This document shows, one piece after another, positions 1 through 12,911 of a stretch of DNA of 64,000 nucleotides. The stretch is from Arctopsyche grandis (Eukaryota > Arthropoda > Insecta > Trichoptera > Hydropsychidae), in contig NC_135358.1 of assembly GCF_051622035.1 (NCBI RefSeq), forward strand, positions 5,037,501-5,101,500, in the 5' to 3' direction. A program made the translations under genes and the position numbers. Within the stretch, counting starts at the first letter, position 1, and the number at the start of each line of letters is the position of its first letter. The notes under the pieces were generated by a model. It did not search any database, was not told the origin of the DNA, and saw only the letters and a program-made list of their open reading frames with translations.

Positions 1-106
<106 letters not shown>

Positions 107-289
107 AGCGCGAACAAATGCGCTTATGTAGTGTCTGTAAATATGTACATAGCATGCTGTCAAACTGCATTCAATACGCTCTGTCTCTTTCACACGCATG
201 TGCGTGAGTATGAGAACGCGCCAACTCTCGGTAACAGACCTGTAGTATAGACCTAATGAAAATTTAATCGGGTGTATTATATGTAAGTA

Positions 290-571
290 AAAAATTACCC
301 ACCTACCTACATATGTATATATACAATATAAAACAGCAATAGAAAAATTAATTCATTAAATTAATTTTCAACAGATGGCGCTAAATGCTCGGAATGGAAA
401 AATTGGTATCTAACGGTATATATACAGGTTATTTCTTGATTGTTTATTATATTCGTACATTTTGTTGACAGTGTTTTAGCTGTGACGACATATGTTGAAT
501 CGAAACGACTATTATAGTACGGCGAGCATTATCGCACACAGACACACAAAATAGCGATATTATATATATGA
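290..571 (-). mobile_element. Helitron family A fragment
   Basis: Matches other family A copies (42.7, 44.6, 53.6 kb) through the shared block around AGATGGCGCTAAATGCTC and the end AATAGCGATATTATATATAT. On the minus strand its 5' end reads A|TCATATATATAATATCGC, the TC start expected of Helitrons. The 3' end with CTAG is missing. Confidence 0.7.
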
Positions 572-1084
572 TGATGCTTATTAACCTGATGATACCTTAA
601 AAATCAATGGGCAATTTTTATATTTTTCAATCAAATATACATATTGTTGCGTAGGGGCTTATTACAAAATTACCTATAAAATACTTTATTTAAAAACTTT
701 TCAGCGAGAAGATCATTCAAATGTTTTAAAATGGTGATTAAACTTCTTATCGGAAACACGATTTTCGTTCAACGAGCTTAGCTTGCATTTTTAATTGATT
801 TATCCCATTGCTCTTAATAATTAAAAAAAATATTTTAAACAATATCCTAGTCAATTGAAAACTGATGGAATATCAAAAAGTGTAACCATTTATCCGAGAG
901 CCGATTAGCCAATTTTAATCAACCAAAACATATTGAGAAGTACCACAACCATACCATATTATAGTGACACGCATGTGTATAAAATAGATCGACCGATTGA
1001 TTGTTAGATTAGTGCTGTGATAGATTATTGACGCATCGAATCCGTAGCTTAGTGATAAAATTGACTAAAACCGATATTTTCTCT
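572..1084. other. Unassigned intergenic stretch
   Basis: AT-rich. A short TGTTGCGTAGGGG motif near 650 matches the start of the LTR-like repeat at 40543. Nothing else is recognised. Confidence 0.5.
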
Positions 1085-1575
1085 TTCATTTCGGCCTCGC
1101 AGGGATGTTTTCTATTTTCAGTTGATTCTTACATCTACATAATATAAGTATATTGGTGCTGGCTGTAGATGCAAGACATTCCCTACTTTGTACATATTTT
1201 ATTATTTTTTACTTTATTTTACATGATTTACTATTATTGTAATTCCAATGTTTTTATGATTATGTATATAATTATTTATTATCTGTGTGTGTATATATGT
1301 ATATATACATATGTATTTCTATTTTTATCATCTCTCTGTATTTTTTCGACCATTGTGGTGAATTAGGGACTTCTGTACTGCCTACTAATGTAATGATTAA
1401 ACCTTTAATGTGATGCCAAATAGTCCAAACTTAAGCTTAAAATAATGCTTTAAAGAAAGTGATCACGGGCTCAAATCCCACTGGTTTCTGCTGACCAGAC
1501 CTTGAATTTGTGACTCCAGATAGATGGCTTCCTATAAGAGTTTGCCAATATATCTTATTTTCATTGAAACGGTTC
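1085..1575 (+). mobile_element. SINE-type composite repeat
   Basis: Its reverse complement recurs at 6541-7045, sharing TCTCTGTATTTTTTCGACC-type and GGTGCTGGCTGTAGATGCAA-type blocks. The tail contains the region shared by the window's tRNA-derived SINEs: CAAATCCCACTGG (B-box-like), CTGCTGACCAGACCTTG, then GAGTTTGCCAATATATC and GAAACGGTTCC. Confidence 0.7.
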
Positions 1576-1630
1576 CGTTATGTATAAATGTGTTTTTTGT
1601 TTGTGTATATATGGGTAATTGGATTATTAG

Positions 1631-1800
1631 TCACACCACGATCGCCCAAAAGACAACTTTTGCCATGAAAATCGCGAATACGGAATATTTGACACTCGAT
1701 TTCACATTAGTATGATATTTATCGTTAGTATGATAGACTTTTCGGCCACCAGATGTTCCGTTATAGAGACTTAAGTGACTTTTGGGCGAGCGCTTTTTTA
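1631..1800. mobile_element. MITE-like repeat with TIRs (empty Helitron site)
   Basis: The ends are inverted: CGATCGCCCAAAAGACA at the left and its near complement near 1771-1789. Related copies lie at 59020-59222 and 62399-62885. At 1678/1679 it holds the empty site (GCGAA|TACGG) that is filled by a Helitron in the 62.4-kb copy. Confidence 0.7.
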
Positions 1801-3295
1801 ACCAATAATCACCAAACCGTATATATGTACATATGTTTATTTTTTTTATCATCTCTCTGTATTTTTTCGACCATTGTGGAGCATTAAGAGGGCTGGATAC
1901 CCGAAACCTTAATTTTGTTGCCGTTCCTTTCTTCGATTTATATATTGAGTGAATGCGACAATATATATCAATATATATATATATATATATATACATATAT
2001 ATGTATATTGAGTGAATGCGACAGTTGCGCCTCGACCAGATAATATCTATTTTAAATCGACAAAATCGGGGTTTCGTATTCTCTAGTTTTCTCCTCCTAA
2101 ACTGGACCAATTGAAAAAAAATTTCATCATCGGTATGAGAAAGATATTTTCTATGTTTGCGTGCTCGTATTTTTTTAAAAATCAACCGTTAAACAAGCAC
2201 GCTGGACTCTTTTCGTTGGTGTAAAGAATAGGCGATTTTATAGATGTTTTGCGGCTCCTAGCTTCTATAAAAAATAATAAAAACATGCAAATGGTGGATA
2301 TCCATAGCATATTAAAAAACAATTTCTCTAGTGCCATTATTGAGGAAGAGAGAAGTGTAATACGTTTGTATGGACAAGGCGCTGGTGTACAGCCCTCTTA
2401 AAAACTCGTATAACGCCACAATAGTCCAAACTTCAAATCGAATAAATAAATAAAATAAAATCTCACCAATGACCATTATATACAAACCAAACATAAAAAT
2501 CGTCAGTGAAGATTAATCTTCGCAAAACAATAACTCTGATATTTTTAGAATGCGGTTCTTCGGTTAATTGAAAGCTGAAGTCAAATGTGCGAACAGAGTG
2601 TACCAATCGTCATAGCGTCTGAATATGATACAATCATTGAAATGATCAATTTAAGATATCGATAGCAAAGATATTTACGTGTATATTTTGTATGTACACG
2701 TGTATATAGATAGATGGAAGATGGAAGTTCTGAAAGTCGACGAAGGCTGTCTCTGTTTTGTAATGCGTAAAATTAACCGACACGGCGACTTTCGCCAGTC
2801 ACCGCTAGGGAAAAGTAGCGTGACGACGCAGACGCAGATTAGCATAGTGACAGATGGGTGTATCGGACGACACGGACCGGTGTTGTCAGGGCTGTCAGCT
2901 GACAGTGACAAAGTGCCAACCCTGCCCCCCCCCCTCCCACTGCCTCCTGCCTATTCGAAACCGCGAAAATAAACCTAATTTTTACGCTTATAAATGGACT
3001 ACACAAAGCTAAATACAATTAGCTTGCGAAAAGTTGTTCAATTCACTTGACATTCAATATTATATGTACAGTAAGCCGAAGCGACAAACGTGGATTTTTG
3101 ATTTTTCACGATGGACCTAATGGAAAATTTGCATCATGTAAAAGAAACGCTTAATGATTTTTTTTTTGATATTGAATAATGTCTTGTACTTCCAACCAAT
3201 CGGTTTATCATGAAAATGTGAGTTTTTTCATATATCTTCTATTTAAATTTTTTATGGTGATTTTCTTCGATACAAATCGTTTGGTTGGAGACAAA
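1801..3295. other. Unassigned intergenic stretch
   Basis: Contains a short TA tract near 1966-1992. It also holds a short match to the 1085-1575 repeat around 1840-1890. Open frames at 2675-2972 on both strands show no recognisable protein. Confidence 0.4.
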
Positions 3296-3920
3296 GTAGG
3301 GGTGGGTTCAGGATCCAATTGAAAGGCCAAAGTCGCTTCACAGCTATTATTCAATGATTCGGGAGGTCCACACGAAATCACCACTCACCCCAGAATACTT
3401 AGGCCAAATGAACATGCAACTAGGACAGTCAACTAGAATGAATTCTTAAGTCATCATTTTTATATTAACTTATTGAAAGTTTTTAAACACTATTCAAAAC
3501 ATTGAGTATTATTTACTTTATAATCTAAGGACGCAATACAAATACAAATACATATGTTAGTATCCAAATGAAAGGCCAAAGTCACTTCACAGCATTTATC
3601 CAACGATTCAGGAGGTCCACAGGTAACCACCGCCCACGCCAGAATTCGTGATCTACCGTGTGTACCTCATTATAAAGGACAAATTGCCCATCATAGCACC
3701 CCCGATCCGTTGGCACGTAGGTCTACCCGCACACGCCCCGTTCTGTGAGAACCCCAGCGTATCCTCTGTTCGGGCACTTACTGAGTCCCGTTAGCCTAAT
3801 TCGGATCTCTATTGTTCACCATGCACTTAGAAAATGGATACTCTCTCCTCTTCATTCATGCACTTAAACAGTGGATACTCTTCCATGTTCCCACGTTACA
3901 GTACCACGTTATAGGCCCAT
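3296..3920 (+). repeat. Two degraded LTR-like repeat fragments
   Basis: Two fragments (about 3296-3480 and 3560-3920) share GGCCAAAGTCGCTTCACAGC-type sequence with the LTR-like repeat at 40543. The second has a TATA-like TTATAAAGGACAA near 3672. No coding region lies between them. Confidence 0.55.
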
Positions 3921-4689
3921 CATTTTAAATTCACCGTTTGCATTTTTTGTTTCGGCCTAATTAAGGTACAGGTTCAATTGACTTGACACTCAATATTATT
4001 CAATATGCATATGTACATATATTATATGTAGATATAACAATTTTTTAATCAACCAACTATAGTAAAAAAAACCTTGTTTTGAAAAAACTCTTTTCTACCA
4101 CAACTTAATACTTTAAAATACTTTAAAACTAATTTCTGGGTTAACGCAGCATGTAAATATACTGGAGCAATCAGAAACTTTAGAAATAGGTCGATTTACA
4201 AATTTGAAGTAATGTATGTATTCGCCAAAGACTCAAACGAAATCGATACGGCATACGCTATCTCTTTTTCTCCAAAATTGCTTTGCGTGCCTTTGGTGGT
4301 ATAAATGAATCTGAGGAAGTAATTTTGTTAATGTAATACTTAAGATTTATACGAGCCCTACTTTGTAGCCTTCCTTGTTTTGTCGCAAAGTCCTCGTTTG
4401 CAAGTTTATGCAATCGCATAAGTCTCGTCCTTGCCAAACGTTTTTTACGACTGAAGGCATACTCCATAGACTTAAATACCTCGACGTTGGGGATGACCTA
4501 AAATAGCTTATAACTAGTATAATATAAAGATTGTAAAACATCGCAGCTCGGAATAGACGCTCCCAGTCCAAAACACAAATAGGTGAGATATTTGTCTTGG
4601 CCATAGAACGAATACAGAGCATCGGCCATCTTTTCAAAATTCAAAATCAATATTTGTATTTAATAAATAGTAGACGATAAAAGGTACTA
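3921..4689. other. Unassigned intergenic stretch
   Basis: Minus-strand open frames at 4258-4637 (69 and 96 codons) show no clear family. They may be LINE debris because they abut the CR1-type fragment. Confidence 0.35.
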
Positions 4690-5500
4690 AATGGGCTGGT
4701 GGCACCTAAAAAAAGTATATGTGCGTTATTGATTTTTTTTATTATTTTTAACAAAGCGATTATTGTGAACAAATGTTACTCAGTTTTGTATGTAATAAAA
4801 CGTGTATTCAATTTTCTGAACTTAGCTATATTATCGAAAATATACAAAACTTTTATCAGACCTAAACTAGAATATGCTTTTAGCATATGAAATCCTCATT
4901 TTAAAAAGATATTACATGTATCGAAATGGTACATAGGAGAATTACAAAGATTACTTCTGAACTTAATTCAATTTCTTATAACGAAAGATTGAAAAGAATG
5001 AATCTCACCACACTGGAGACGAAAAGAATAAGAGGCGACTTAATCGAAGCGTTTAAAATACTGAATAATCATTATAAATGTCATATGTCCAATCTCATTA
5101 CATTCAACGAAAACAATCACCTCAGAAGTCACTCGCTTAGACTCCAAAAAGAAAAATCTAATAAATTGATCAGAGATTCCTTCTTTTCAAACAGAGTGGT
5201 TTCAGTTTGGAATAGTCTTTCCAATGATATTGTAATTTCTGACAACCTTAATATTTTTAAGAATAAGCTTGATGTATTTCTTAAACTTAAAAGGATTTCT
5301 GTAATTCTACTTTCCCAATACCTGATTTCTGTTTCTTATTTAGTCTTTTTTTCTCTCTTATTATTTTTATTTTAATATTGTCATTTTTAATTTATTTTAC
5401 TTTTTTCTCATTTAATTTACAAATATGTATAAATTGATAAAATATGTACAAGTCAAACCCTTTGGGTCTATCGGCTTTGCCGCATCCAACAAGTATGTTA
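4690..5500 (+). mobile_element. CR1-type LINE, 3' fragment
   Basis: Two frames (4699-4890 and 4926-5375) carry the C-terminal end of a CR1-like reverse transcriptase: YKTFIRPKLEYAFSI, then RRITKITSELNSISYNERLK, TLETKRIRGDLIEAFKIL, LRSHSL and FFSNRVVSVWNSL. A stop and frame change split them. The CTTTGGGTCTATCGGCTTTG-type tail fits CR1 3' ends. The 5' part with the catalytic motif is absent. Confidence 0.85.
4926..5375 (+). pseudogene. CR1-like reverse transcriptase C-terminal remnant
   Basis: 149 codons with the post-catalytic thumb/C-terminal region of CR1-clade reverse transcriptase: NERLKRMNLTTLETKRIRGD, then SLRLQKEKSNKLIRDSFFSN and VVSVWNSLSNDIV. There is no YADD box, so it is a remnant. 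Confidence 0.82.
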
Positions 5501-5564
5501 CATAAATTACATTATACATATGTATAATAATTTTCTACAACACTTTTTATTTCATTTATCCATT

Positions 5565-5613
5565 TTTCATCATTATCATCGACATTTGCAGCCATTCACC
5601 ATGCACTGCTGAG
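5565..5613 (-). mobile_element. RTE LINE 3'-end scrap
   Basis: On the minus strand this matches the RTE tail at 43185, with GGTGAATGGCTGCAAATG-type sequence followed by a TGATGA-like simple repeat. Confidence 0.6.
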
Positions 5614-5644
5614 TATAAATAATTTAAAGCAATTAAAAATTTAA

Positions 5645-5770
5645 ATCGGTCTAATGTGCCAAACGGCCGTTCAGCCAAATGTCGGTTGGACCAAAAGTCC
5701 ATCGGCCTAATTTCCGTTCGGACAAGCATCCGTCGACCTAACATCCATCAGCCAAGTGTCAATTCGACCA
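5645..5770. repeat. Degenerate 15-17 bp tandem repeat
   Basis: Seven or so variants of CCAAATGTCCGTTCGG follow each other, with the unit changing slightly at each step. No open frame is meaningful here. Confidence 0.65.
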
Positions 5771-6540
5771 AAATGGATTAAATATTAACATGTGGCTTGT
5801 AGATATACATATGTATATACATATGCATATACATACATATGTAGCTTGTTTATTGAAAACATGTTATATCAACGCGTTTTTGACTTGAAGGCAGTGGATC
5901 TAATCCACTAAGAATCAATTAGCTTTTACAATATTAAAAGGTAATAGCTTGGGAAAGTTTACGTTTTCGGAAAACGAGCAGTTGTTGAAAACGCGACCAA
6001 ATCGAAAATTTGCGTGCCGTTAACGCATTAACGTACGACAATGAATTCGTAACGAGACATTCGGAATACTTCCGTTTCGCGACACGTTTCATTCCAGACC
6101 ATTTCATCGTCTCGTCCTATATTAGGTACATAGTATTATAGTTCGGCTCTAATCGGGAACTGCTATTTCAAACACTATATGTATGTATATTCATAAACCG
6201 ACTTCGCTTACTAAAAATCCAGTTGGAAGAAAAACTCACCGACCTGGAAAAACCATCATGGAAACCCTCAAGAGATACGAAATAATCATACTATATACAA
6301 TATCTGGAAGAACGATTTTATGCTTAAATATTATAACTAATAATATTAATTCAGATAAGTACATACATACATACATATGTTCATGCAAGTTGCATCAGAT
6401 TTAACCATGTATTACTGTTTTGTAAAACATTTTTACTAGAGCTGAGTTGTTAAATAGATGAATTATTTATTTTCAACACTTATTCACTTATTCTATCTAT
6501 GGTATTTATGTACATACATAAATTAGCAGCATTTTATGCA
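5771..6540. other. Unassigned intergenic stretch
   Basis: Short ATATGTATGTACATA-type simple repeats only. No gene or element recognised. Confidence 0.4.
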
Positions 6541-7045
6541 ATTCAGTGAAATTCGAGATCGCTGAAAACCCGAGATTTTACGAGAAAATGGGTAAGGTTG
6601 CCAATTTGTTGGAACAGTTTTGGTCAGCAGTAACCAGTGGGATTTGAACCCGGGACCACTTTCTTCAAAGCAGTATTTCATTTATTTTAAGTTTAAGTTT
6701 GGACCATTTTGGCATTATGTACATTACAGGATTAGACAAGATTATGTATTACATTACAGGATAAGACATTTCAGGAGTCCCTAATGCACTACAATGGTTG
6801 AGATTTTCTCACCACTGAGAGATGAGAAAAATAGAAATATAAACATATATACACAGACAACAAATACATGAATACATAATCATAAAAACACAATACCATT
6901 ATAATAATAGCAAATTAAGTAAAAATATCAAATAATAAAATACATAGCAGAGAATGTCTTGCATCTATTAGCCAGCACCAATATATGTACATATGATTAA
7001 GAACCAGCCGCAAATACAAAACATCCCTGCGAGTTCCTAATGGAA
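6541..7045 (-). mobile_element. SINE-type composite repeat, inverted copy
   Basis: Reverse-complement counterpart of 1085-1575. It contains GTGGGATTTGAACCCGGGAC (B-box region in reverse) and ends at TCCCTGCGAGTTCC. Confidence 0.7.
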
Positions 7046-7356
7046 GAGAGAAGATCAAAATTCCACTCATACATCTCATTTAATTATAAAAATAATGATG
7101 AGCGCAGGCTACCAGACAAATAGGTTAAAATTATCTCCGATAATCTACGCTCACTGAGGTGTAAAATATCGCACTCAAGCACGGCAGCAACGATTTCATT
7201 GAGAAGTCAGATAACTCTTAGAATAGGAGCCATTCGATAAAGAACTCCAGTGAGCAGGAGGTACAACCATCAAAGAATGATGTCAACCACGCACATACAT
7301 AATTATTAGAAACATAAAGTCCCAACTGTTCCAGCAACGACGGGCATGACGTATTA
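7046..7356. other. Unassigned intergenic stretch
   Basis: No gene or element recognised. Confidence 0.4.
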
Positions 7357-7908
7357 CCAGCAGCATAGCTCGGCTTAGCATAGCTAAGCTTCTGCTTAGC
7401 GTCGAGAAGCGCCGGGTTCGATCCCATGAGCTGACCTCGATTGAAAAGATCTAAAAGATATAAAGAAAAGACAGCAGCATAACAGTATATATGTAGTGCT
7501 GCTGGTCAGACCTGGATATTTAGCACACTCGTCGCTTTGGAGCAATCTGTTAGACGAGTGTGCTTGATTAATTGATTTTGTAAAATACAAAAAAATAAAA
7601 AAATTGTGCTCTAGGTCGATCGTTTCCTATCAGAGTTTGCCAATTTTCTCTGATTTAAATGTTGAAACGGTTCCCGGTAAAATTGGCTAAATATCGTTAC
7701 TACCTACTATGTCACCACCATTTGAGATTGATTAATGTATAATAAAATGTATGTACAATTCATACATTTCTCGTTAATTTTCGAATTTTCAGTGTCTCAT
7801 AAAAATAAAAAAAATGCTGCAATGTTTGTAATTGGCCAGGAAGGCGCATTGGAGTTACCTGTAAGGCCTTCCTGGTATATATGTAAAAAATAAAATAAAT
7901 AAATAAAT
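7357..7908 (+). mobile_element. tRNA-derived SINE, full-length
   Basis: The head begins CCAGCAGCATAGCTCGGC with a B box GGTTCGATCCC, as in pol III tRNA promoters. The body has GATCGTTTCCTATCAGAG and GAAACGGTTCCC. It ends in a stem-loop (CCAGGAAGGC at 7836-7845, GCCTTCCTGG at 7866-7875) followed by an A-rich AAATA tail, the shape of a LINE-recognised 3' end. Confidence 0.8.
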
Positions 7909-9824
7909 TACCGCGTAGAATCACGAGAACAAAACGAACTATGTATATGCTAACCACAAGTCTATTCTGCTGGCTATATAATACATATACATCGGTAGTT
8001 TCATTATTTTTCGCCCTGCCATCTCGCTGTCAAATTTTTATTATTTAAACGCCTATAACTTTTTGTTTTTTCACTCTATATTATATAATTGTATATATGT
8101 ACCCGAAAAGGGTAGAATCATCGAAATCCCTGAACCCATTTTCAGATGAAACATTTATCGTTTAACAGTATAGAAATTATATATATACATATATATTAAT
8201 TTTCCAAAATTTATATACCTACAGGCATATGTCCGATACAATAACGGTTTACAGATTTCGTCTCTTATATTGTATAATATTATTATATACGAGTCCCTCT
8301 CGATTCGGCATTGTGGAAACATTCACTTTATATAGCTGTTTGATTTATTAAGCTGAATTCAATATAAATCGAATACGTCCCATCCTGTGCTCGGGGATAG
8401 GGATCGACGGCTTCGGAGCGTTGAGCTTTAGTATTAACGGAAATCACCGGGAGTTTAACGTCTCGTCTGGAGTCCCGCGGGATGGAAGAGGTCCCGGCTC
8501 TCGAATGCACCGAACTGATAGAACGAAATTTCATTCCCGTCGATGGCTTTCGATATTTGGATATTTCGAGAGAGTATTCCGATATTTCCCGAAGAATGCG
8601 TCACATATCTCCGTATCATATTCGATACGCTCAAGGGCTCGACCGGAACCGACTCTCTATCCCCCTATCGTCCCTCTCTCTCTCTCTCCTGCCGATGAAT
8701 TGGTACGATATATGCATTTCCATAAGTTGCATTTTCCCATTCGGGAAATGTTTCATACTCGATTTGTTTCAAAGAGGAAAAGCGTATATTTGCATTTCAA
8801 GGCGGCGGCCGCGTTGAACGGAACGAAATTGCAACGGTAAAAATTGAATGTGTTTTCAAAATGTTTGGATTCAGCCAAAAAAATGACGGGATTTCCGTAT
8901 ATTTAAATGCAAAAAAATATATATTTTTATATCAGCCCAAAGTCCATATTTATTTATTATTACGTACATTTTTTAATATGGAAAAAATTCTAGCTATGTA
9001 ATTCTAATTATATACATACGAGTCAATAGCGATTGACAATATATTTAATTTTTCTCTAAATATAATAATACATATATTTTATATTTTATATTCTTTATAT
9101 TTATGTAAACTCTCCATGATTCGAATTATGTCATTAGAATAAAAAAACATTGAACAGAAACATCAACAGAAATAATTAATTTAGCGGAAAGCCTCTTATA
9201 AACGTGCCTCGCGAATGCGAGAAAGAGGGAGAATTCAGTACGCCGCGATCAACGGTCAGGTTGAGAATGATATCCGCCTTGGAATAATGGCTCTGCTTCA
9301 GTCGTTATTTTTCTCAGTTTTGCACGTATTTTATATTTTTCGACGTTTTAAATATGATAAAATATTTTCATAGATAATTCAACCTCGCAGATTTTGAATT
9401 ATTTTAACTTAAAATACACATTTTCAACTGGACGCTTGGCTCTCAACACAGTGCCTAGCGGATTTTCAGCACAGTAAGGCAAGTTTTAAATATATGTTTA
9501 TCCGAAGTTTATATCAATAGAAATATAGTTTTATCTTTTGATTTCAAATTTTCACTTCTTACTCACTTCATTTGTTTCAATTCTTTTTCACTTCATTTGT
9601 TTCAATTCTGTGTTTATTTATATTAAAAATACATACATGGAATTGACATAGTGGTGGACGCTTTTTAACGGGTAAGATTATTCTAAATACGAACATTGCT
9701 GACAGATTTTTCCGAACAAGATCATTACAGACAGTTATAAGGACACCAATTTTTCCTGACGTACATACATATGTACAATAGATTATTTAGCAAATACATG
9801 GACTATTCAAAAATCCAAATGGCA
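7909..9824. other. Unassigned stretch with a GC-richer patch
   Basis: Mostly AT-rich. From about 8380 to 8830 the GC content rises and overlapping open frames exist on both strands (for example 8421-8840 and 8482-8817 on plus). None has a recognisable domain, and the frames overlap each other, so coding is not supported. The patch could be an old exon or regulatory DNA. Confidence 0.3.
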
Positions 9825-10195
9825 CGGGTCTCGTAGCTATGTAGAAGAATTAACGAAAAAAGTGCTCGAATGCTACCCGAAAGAATTTAAAAGGATAAAA
9901 AGAAGGCCGGAAGGAAGATCGGTGGATAAAATTTAAAAAAATGTGTGAAATGAGATGAATGAGAGACAAGTGTTGGAGAGGCCCTTTTCCATAAAGAATC
10001 ATTTCATCCTTCTAGAACAATGGATGAAAAGTAGACAAAAGAAGTAAAGAGATTTAAATGGCAATGGGCAGGCCACTTGGCTACAAAAATGGACGACAGA
10101 TGGACAAAATAAGTGCTTGAATGGTACCCGAAAGAATTTAAAAGGGTAAACGGTAGACCGCAGGAAGATGGGTAGTCAAAATTAGGAAAATGTGT
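9825..10195 (+). mobile_element. RTE LINE 3' fragments (two partial copies)
   Basis: The plus strand matches the end of the RTE open frame at 43185: GGCAATGGGCAGGCCACTTG, then ATGGACGACAGATGGAC, TGGTACCCG and AGGAAAATGTGT. It appears twice in partial tandem (9825-10035 and 10036-10195). Stops and indels interrupt the frame. Confidence 0.8.
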
Positions 10196-10434
10196 CTAAG
10201 CCCGCTTTAAAGGTCACGGAATTTGACCCTTAAAGCCCTCAACATGAGGCCACCACCCCCCCGACGAATACAGTCCAAGAGACCCTTTCGTCGGAGAACG
10301 AGACGGTTGTTCATGAATATCGCACAAGAACAACCGCACATCACTGTTCTAATAAAAAAACCACACTGTACATAACCAAGTACAAAATTAACAACAACGC
10401 ATGAACAAATAAAGCGCGCATGCGTTAGAAAATG
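10196..10434. mobile_element. 239-bp inserted retroposon, unidentified
   Basis: It splits the RTE fragment and is flanked by identical 14-bp copies TTAGGAAAATGTGT (10182-10195 and 10435-10448). It begins CTAAGCCCGCTTTAAAGG and carries no open frame. Long target duplication suggests LINE-machinery insertion, but the source was not recognised. Confidence 0.7.
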
Positions 10435-10548
10435 TTAGGAAAATGTGTGGGGTGAGATGGATGAGAGTTGCGCAAAACAGAAACGAGGGGAAGCGTGTTG
10501 GAGAAGCCTTCATCCAGCAGTGGATAGTGATTGGCTGTAGATGATAAA
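10435..10548 (+). mobile_element. RTE LINE 3' end, continuation
   Basis: Resumes the RTE frame after the 239-bp insertion: GGTGAGATGGATGAGAG to ATCCAGCAGTGGATAG, ending GGCTGTAGATGATA, the start of the TGATGA tail. Confidence 0.8.
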
Positions 10549-11830
10549 CCATTCGTATCGTTGAATTTTGCATACACGATTTCAAGTTTTCATATCATTT
10601 TATTTTACCGCATTTTCATACATGAATAATTTTAATATCTTTTGTGATTGCTTCCTTATTTTTTTTTAATATTGAAATCTTACAACAATTTATTTTATGT
10701 AATTTTAATACTCTATGAGAAGGCGCGTTTAAATGTGAAATTCTTACCGTTTCAAAAGGTTAATAATACGTCTATATTTTTAGAAGAAGAGTCGGATATT
10801 GACTCGTCAGTGGGTGGGTACTTACCGTGCAGCTTTCAGACCTATCGATTAATAATACGCGCAAAAAAGGCGCACAAATTGGAAAGCCTCCGGTTTGGAA
10901 ATCTTCAAAAAAGACGGCGTGCGGCGGGCGAGAGATCTCCGGAGGACTTTCTCGGAGAGGGGACCCAGCTCTTAGATAATGAATATTTCCCTTAATCCCT
11001 TTTCCAATTCATAGACGGGTATATAAGGCGAACGAAGACAAAAAGGGGCTCGCTCGCGCTCCCGGGGCCGGTTTGCATATCAATGCCTTATCATTTTATA
11101 TGAACGAATGTCTGTCGCCCGTCAAAGGCCTTAATTAATATTATATTATACGAGTTTGCCAAGGCGCTAACAAAATTATTATTAAGTCGAGACTGCGAAG
11201 GGGCCAGGAGAGGGGTGGTCGGGGGGGGGGTGGAATGAGACTGGGGTACGTACATACATATATGTTGAGAAACTAGGAGCAAAGTTGCCGAGTTAACTTT
11301 CGAGCCAAGTGAAAAGCGCGGCCGGATCATCCCCGTCTCGAAAGACTGTGTAAAAAGACCGTCGTTTTATATTTTACACGGGGTGGGTGGAGGGATTATC
11401 TCAGGATGCTGCACTCAAAATAAGATGCAGATCCTGCTGACAGTTTAACCGGGAAGTTACACGATGAGACTGCTGCACTAATGAAATACATAGATGGCTG
11501 GGTATGATATGACGCGTTTCAATCAACGACATTGTATGTATATGTATGTACATGTATGATAGTTTCAGTCCTAATGCATTCGAGAGATGAATATTTGCAG
11601 TACTAGATTATGGTTATTAGTAAGTCAAATCCCTGTGGTTGAATCATTATTGGAAGCCGACGATTCATATGCAAGTAAAACAGGATTCGAGCTAATGACG
11701 TAAAATTTGGCGCGAAAATCTTATATTACATACATATATCATATCGATCTAAAAAATATGTATTTATAATTATGTACATATGTATACATATTTAAGTATC
11801 AATATCGATGTAGGTACGAACGTGCTACTA
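10549..11830. other. Unassigned stretch with GC-rich core
   Basis: Between about 10780 and 11400 the GC content is well above its surroundings. An open frame at 10648-10995 (115 codons) shows no domain. A TATA-like GTATATAAGGCG lies at about 11020, followed by GC-rich sequence. This could be a promoter or first-exon region, but no coding exon is recognised. Confidence 0.3.
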
Positions 11831-12078
11831 GCCAGCAGCATGGCTCGGTGATTTCGTTGATACTAAGCACCGAGAGGTTGCCGGGTTCGATACCATGAGC
11901 TGACTACGATTGAAAACAATTTATTCTGAGTATAATCTTTAATGCTCGTGGCCAGACTTGGATATTTGTGACTCCAAATTGATTGTTTCCTATCAGAGTT
12001 TGCCAATTTATCTGATTTCATTGTTGTAGCGCTTCCACCATCAAATTGGCAAAAGCCATCCTACCCACTATGTCACCA
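11831..12078 (+). mobile_element. tRNA-derived SINE
   Basis: Starts GCCAGCAGCATGGCTCGGTG (A-box region) with B box GGGTTCGATACC, then GATTGTTTCCTATCAGAG and GCCAATTTATCTGATTTC. Same family as 7357. The 3' stem-loop is absent. Confidence 0.78.
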
Positions 12079-12368
12079 GTAGGTATATGAATATGATTTC
12101 AAAAATATACTATCTATAACATAGATGTCTCGCTAATCTTCTTATATATACATATATAGTATTTGTATTATGCTTGTATATCTGGTCACAGTGACGCGTT
12201 AAAGTATTCTGTAATGACACTATGACCAATATGTAAATAAATAAATAATAATCAATAAATTTTATGTAGTGGTTATTAAATAGATCAAATTAGATGTTTG
12301 TGCCATTAGAAGTCGTCGTAACACAATGCCTAATAGCATTAATATAAAATAAATAAATAAATTTAAAA

Positions 12369-12427
<59 letters not shown>

Positions 12428-12911
12428 TGTCGTATAAGTATGAATGAGAAAATAAATTATAAACGAAGATAATAAGTATTCAGATACTTAAATAGTCTGG
12501 TGATCAAAAAAGCGAAACTCAAGCTAGACAGCCAAATTAACTATGTATTTTATAAATTTCATAGTCAATTTGCAATTTAAATTACAAATTAACTATTTAA
12601 ATAAATTTTCAAGACAATATACATATAAACAGAAAGCAAGCTGTAATGTCGTTAATAATAAAAAAATTCTTGGCTAACCTCATCGTGAGTCCCAAATTGA
12701 ATTAGTTCTAATAAGTTGACTAGATAGATAATATAAATATTGCGAAAATAATAGCCTTTGGAGGATTCCATACATAAAATTTTTAAAGACGAGACAAGAT
12801 TAACTTTTTAACAAGCGTAAATACATTCTAAAGTGAATATAAAACGTATTCAATTACGTATTATCCACAATTTATAATACGATTTTATGTTTTACATTTA
12901 ATTGTAATATA
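12079..12911. repeat. AT-rich stretch with (TA)n microsatellite
   Basis: Includes a poly-A run and a pure TA tract at about 12376-12422. The rest is unassigned; TAAATAAATAAAT near 12347 resembles a LINE or SINE tail. Confidence 0.6.

Noticed and set aside
8421..8840. 139-codon plus frame and overlapping 111-codon frame
   Set aside because: Not called as genes: both frames and a minus frame overlap in the same GC-rich patch and none shows a domain.
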